Source of the DNA: Sulfuriroseicoccus oceanibius | GTDB taxonomy: Bacteria > Verrucomicrobiota > Verrucomicrobiia > Verrucomicrobiales > SLCJ01 | Assembly (NCBI RefSeq): GCF_010681825.2 | Contig: NZ_CP066776.1 | Location: 744,001-808,000, forward strand | DNA: 64,000 bases | Reading direction: 5' to 3' | Shown: piece after piece, positions 61,019 to 64,000 of the stretch | Numbering within the stretch: position 1 is the stretch's first letter | Layout of the letters: the number at the start of each line of letters is the position of its first letter | The notes under the pieces: generated by a model | Told to the model about the DNA's origin: nothing | What the model saw: the letters and a program-made list of their open reading frames with translations, nothing else | Database searches by the model: none | Position numbers and translations under genes: made by a program

Positions 61019-64000
61019 ATGAAAGAATTTGGACGGAAGGCGCTCCTCTATGTTGGAGTCGGTAGCGCATGGGTTTTGGGGCCGGTGGATGCGGCGATCA
61101 TTGATGCCTCGAATGGGAACGGTGGGTTTGTCAGTGAGACATCGTCATTCAATGGTTCGCTGGAGGGATGGACCGCGGAGAGAGGTGTGTGGGTGGATTC
61201 CGGCAACAGTGGATTAAGTACGGATCCTTTTGGTGCTGACAACACCTCCAACTCGCGCTTCGTTCAGATTCATAACAATAGCGGCGAAACTCTGACCTCC
61301 TCCCGCACGTTCACGGTGGCGCAGTCCGATACGATCGAGCTAAGCTTTGACTATAAAACCGGTGGCAGTGGTGATGATACCACACTGACGGTCTCGCTTT
61401 GGGATACCCAGGCGAATACCACCTACGCGACCCTGGGCTCGATCAGCACCAGCTCGTCCCAGGCATCGTTCATCCAGGTGAACTATTCGCTGAGTGCGCC
61501 ATCGGCCAACACCAACCTGCAGTTGCGCTTCAGCTTGAGTGCCGGCGGCAAGGATGTGCATATCGATCGCGTGCACTTGGTGGGTGGTGAGATTACTCCA
61601 CCACCACCACCGGCGGTGATCGACTACGATACGGTGCAGTATCTGGATCCATCGGATAGTGAAGCGGTGCGGATTGAGAAGGCTGCGAAGTTGTTGCCGT
61701 CGCCTCGCCAAGTGGATTGGCAGCGGTTGGAAACGACGTATTTCATCCACTTCGGGCCGAATACCTTCAACGAAGTGGAGTGGGGCGACGGCCGCGAGTC
61801 GGTGGATGATTTCAACCCGACCGCTTACGACGCGTCACAGTGGGTGAATGTGATCAAGAATGCCGGCGGCACCATGTTGATGCTGGTGGTCAAGCACCAC
61901 GAGGGTTTTTGTTTGTTCCCTAGCCGCTACACGGATCACGATTTGGAATCGAGTGCGTGGCAGAGTGGCACGGGCAACGTGGTGCGCGATGTGGCGGATG
62001 CGTGTGCGGCAGCCGGGATCAAGTTCGGGGTGTATCTGTCGCCGGCGGATTTGTATCAAATTGAATCCGCGACCAACTACACAACGGGCTCGGGTTACTA
62101 TGGACATGGTAGCGCCACCCGGTTGTCGACCATTCCGACCAATCCGGCGACCTTTGGCAGCGATCCGACCCAGGGACGGACGCCACCCGCCGGCTTTGAG
62201 TCTTATGAATACCAAGCGGACGACTATAATCGTTACTTCCTCAACCAGCTTTATGAATTGCTGACGGAGTACGGGGATATCGCTGAAGTTTGGTTTGATG
62301 GAGCGACACCAAAGAACGGGCCGCAGCCACAGGCGTATAACCGCCACGATTGGTATGATCTGATTCGCAAACTCCAGCCGGGCGCAAACATTGCGGTGAA
62401 GGGGCCGGATGTGCGGTGGGTTGGTAACGAACATGGTCACTCGCGCGAAACCGAGTGGAGTCCCATTCCGATCCCCCAGCATCCCGATGTTTATACATGG
62501 GGGGATGCCACTGCGACCGACCTGGGGAGCCGTGCTCGGTTAACTGGTGGGAACTACCTGACCTGGTGGCCGGCGGAAGCGGATGTGCCAATTCTCAGTG
62601 GATGGTTCCACACACCAAGCCGCGGTGTGAAGTCGGCGAATACACTGATTGATATCTATTACAAGTCGGTTGGACGGAACTCGAATTTGTTGCTCAACTT
62701 GTCTCCAGACAAGCGCGGCCTGATCCCGGAGAACCAAATCACTCCGCTGATGGAGGCGATGACCATTGTACAACAAACCTTCTCTAATAATCTGGCCTTG
62801 GACGGCACGGTGACGGCGGATTCGGAGTTGGCCGAAAGCCCGGCCAGCCGCATGATTGATGGGGACTTGGATAGTTATTGGGAGTCGGAAGCAGGCAACA
62901 GCACGCCAACCGTGACGCTGACAATGCCTGAGGTGAGAACCTTCGACCGCGTTGTGTTGCAGGAAGCCATCGCCCAGCGGGGGATGCGTGTTGAAACGTT
63001 CGCAATCGATGCGTGGATCAATGGCGCCTGGGTGCAGCAGGCCACGAGTACTTGTGTCGGGCACAAACGGATTTTGCAGATCCCTGAAGTGACCACAGAC
63101 CGGGTACGCATTCGTATTACCCAGTCGCGCACAGAGCCGACTCTGGCGAATGTCGGGTTGTACCAGTCTGCCGAGCTTCTGGATTCACCTCAGATTGCCG
63201 AGCGGGACGCTGCCGGAAGAGTGGTGATCACCGCCGCGGCCGGTGACACGATTCATTACACGATCGACGGGACGACTCCGACCATGGCATCACCGACCTA
63301 CAGCGGTGCGGTGGACTTGCCACTTGGGGGCACGGTGCGGGCCATCGCGGTGAATGGAAACTCGGTGAGCTTCGAAACTATCAAGACTTTCTCGGGCTAT
63401 TCGCCGACAGGATGGACGGTGATTTCGGTTAGTAGTGAGGAGGGGGCTGAGCCTGGAAGTTATGCGATCGATGATGATCCATCGACCAACTGGCACACGG
63501 ATTACGCTGCGGCGGCTGCGCATCCGCACCACCTGACGGTGGACATGGGAAGTGTCCGCTGGATTGGTGGGTTTTCCTACCTTCCTCGGGGTACTGGAGC
63601 CAACGGAATCGCGAAGAACTATGTGTTTGAAGTGAGTACGGACAACTCGGAGTGGACGACGGTGGCTACAGGCGAGTTCTTGAATATCAAAAACAACCCA
63701 GTGCTGCAGCAGGTGCCATTCGATGCGATCGAAGCGCGTTACTTCCGCTTCACCGCGAGCGATGAAGTGAATAATGCCAACTGGACCTCTGCTGCGGAGA
63801 TTAATGTCCTGCCCGGTGGGTTTGATGGGTTCCGTCAGCAGCACGGACTCCAAACATCGGCGCCGACATCTGATTCGGATAACGACGGACAAGACTTGCT
63901 TGCCGAGTACTACTTTGGCAACAGCCCGGTGACGAAGGAGCAGATGCCGGTACCGATTGTGGCGGCTCCCGTTGCAGGCGGTGTGGCATTGGAAGTGGTA
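61019..64000 (+). CDS. Exported multidomain GH29 alpha-L-fucosidase (partial, runs off the window)
   Basis: 994 codons are visible with no stop. After a signal peptide (KALLYVGVGSAWVLGPVDA), residues ~25-190 repeat the jelly roll of PEP-CTERM protein 2 (DPFGADNTSNSRFVQI, KDVHIDRVHLVG). A Pro linker follows, then GH29 (~205-580): YFIHFGPNTFNEVEWGDG, VKHHEGFCLF, and EVWFDGATP, where D427 fits the nucleophile. Then an F5/8-C-like domain (~590-715), a chitobiase-C-like domain (~725-780; HYTIDGTTPTMASPTYSG), a second F5/8-C-like domain (~800-930) and DSDNDGQDLLAEYYFG. It cleaves terminal alpha-L-fucose outside the cell. No PEP-CTERM tail can be seen because the end is missing. Confidence 0.9.
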   Translation, partial: MKEFGRKALLYVGVGSAWVLGPVDAAIIDASNGNGGFVSETSSFNGSLEGWTAERGVWVDSGNSGLSTDPFGADNTSNSRFVQIHNNSGETLTSSRTFTVAQSDTIELSFDYKTGGSGDDTTLTVSLWDTQANTTYATLGSISTSSSQASFIQVNYSLSAPSANTNLQLRFSLSAGGKDVHIDRVHLVGGEITPPPPPAVIDYDTVQYLDPSDSEAVRIEKAAKLLPSPRQVDWQRLETTYFIHFGPNTFNEVEWGDGRESVDDFNPTAYDASQWVNVIKNAGGTMLMLVVKHHEGFCLFPSRYTDHDLESSAWQSGTGNVVRDVADACAAAGIKFGVYLSPADLYQIESATNYTTGSGYYGHGSATRLSTIPTNPATFGSDPTQGRTPPAGFESYEYQADDYNRYFLNQLYELLTEYGDIAEVWFDGATPKNGPQPQAYNRHDWYDLIRKLQPGANIAVKGPDVRWVGNEHGHSRETEWSPIPIPQHPDVYTWGDATATDLGSRARLTGGNYLTWWPAEADVPILSGWFHTPSRGVKSANTLIDIYYKSVGRNSNLLLNLSPDKRGLIPENQITPLMEAMTIVQQTFSNNLALDGTVTADSELAESPASRMIDGDLDSYWESEAGNSTPTVTLTMPEVRTFDRVVLQEAIAQRGMRVETFAIDAWINGAWVQQATSTCVGHKRILQIPEVTTDRVRIRITQSRTEPTLANVGLYQSAELLDSPQIAERDAAGRVVITAAAGDTIHYTIDGTTPTMASPTYSGAVDLPLGGTVRAIAVNGNSVSFETIKTFSGYSPTGWTVISVSSEEGAEPGSYAIDDDPSTNWHTDYAAAAAHPHHLTVDMGSVRWIGGFSYLPRGTGANGIAKNYVFEVSTDNSEWTTVATGEFLNIKNNPVLQQVPFDAIEARYFRFTASDEVNNANWTSAAEINVLPGGFDGFRQQHGLQTSAPTSDSDNDGQDLLAEYYFGNSPVTKEQMPVPIVAAPVAGGVALEVV

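Overview
The window looks like a chromosomal segment of a high-GC, Gram-negative heterotroph, most likely a member of Verrucomicrobiota (Verrucomicrobiales-like). The grounds are PEP-CTERM tails of the form VPEP-(S/T)-STALLGLGGLALILRRRK, an ECF sigma factor paired with a FecR/LamG membrane protein, envelope genes (LpxH-like hydrolase, LolC/E permease, AmiC-like amidase), a GH29 fucosidase, and intergenic regions full of short interspersed repeats. I saw no rRNA, tRNA or CRISPR array. The taxonomic call is inference from these traits.

Layout. 0-6.5 kb: end of a sugar-binding-type protein, LpxH-like phosphoesterase, HAD-IIA phosphatase, GH123-like glycosidase, beta-barrel protein and HAD phosphatase. 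6.5-9 kb: an AT-rich orphan exported gene between two copies of a ~270-bp direct repeat. 9-17.3 kb: lysS, a GT4 glycosyltransferase, an SHD1/hydrolase exported protein, ilvY divergent from ilvC, and a glycine-rich RRM protein. 17.4-18.5 kb: a 308-bp tandem repeat. 18.5-21 kb: modABC. 22-35 kb: housekeeping (LolC/E-type permease, amidase, xseB, dxs, GxxExxY protein, ispD, M16 peptidase, coaB, coaC, gmk, yicC).

35.6-49 kb is a dense ion and inorganic-carbon block: dabA and dabB (DAB dissolved-inorganic-carbon uptake) with a divergent LysR regulator; a winged-helix regulator; a seven-function Mrp Na+/H+ antiporter operon with A and B fused; a tandem universal stress protein; and an SbtB-like PII protein 2 nt after SbtA, the Na+/bicarbonate symporter. 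A reasonable model is that Mrp maintains the Na+ gradient that drives SbtA, while DAB uses the proton gradient. This is a complete bicarbonate-acquisition and alkaline/Na+ homeostasis set in what otherwise looks like a heterotroph.

49-55.7 kb: two further AT-rich orphan exported genes, each preceded by the same ~54-nt element as the one at 7.4 kb, then leuS, tspO and a VOC protein. 55.7-64 kb: an ECF sigma factor, its FecR/LamG partner, three PEP-CTERM proteins and a large GH29 alpha-L-fucosidase running off the end. Five sites with GTTAACG-N12-(T/C)GTCCAT lie upstream of the sigma gene and of each of the four downstream exported-protein genes. This looks like a sigma-factor regulon with a readable promoter and is the most notable finding.
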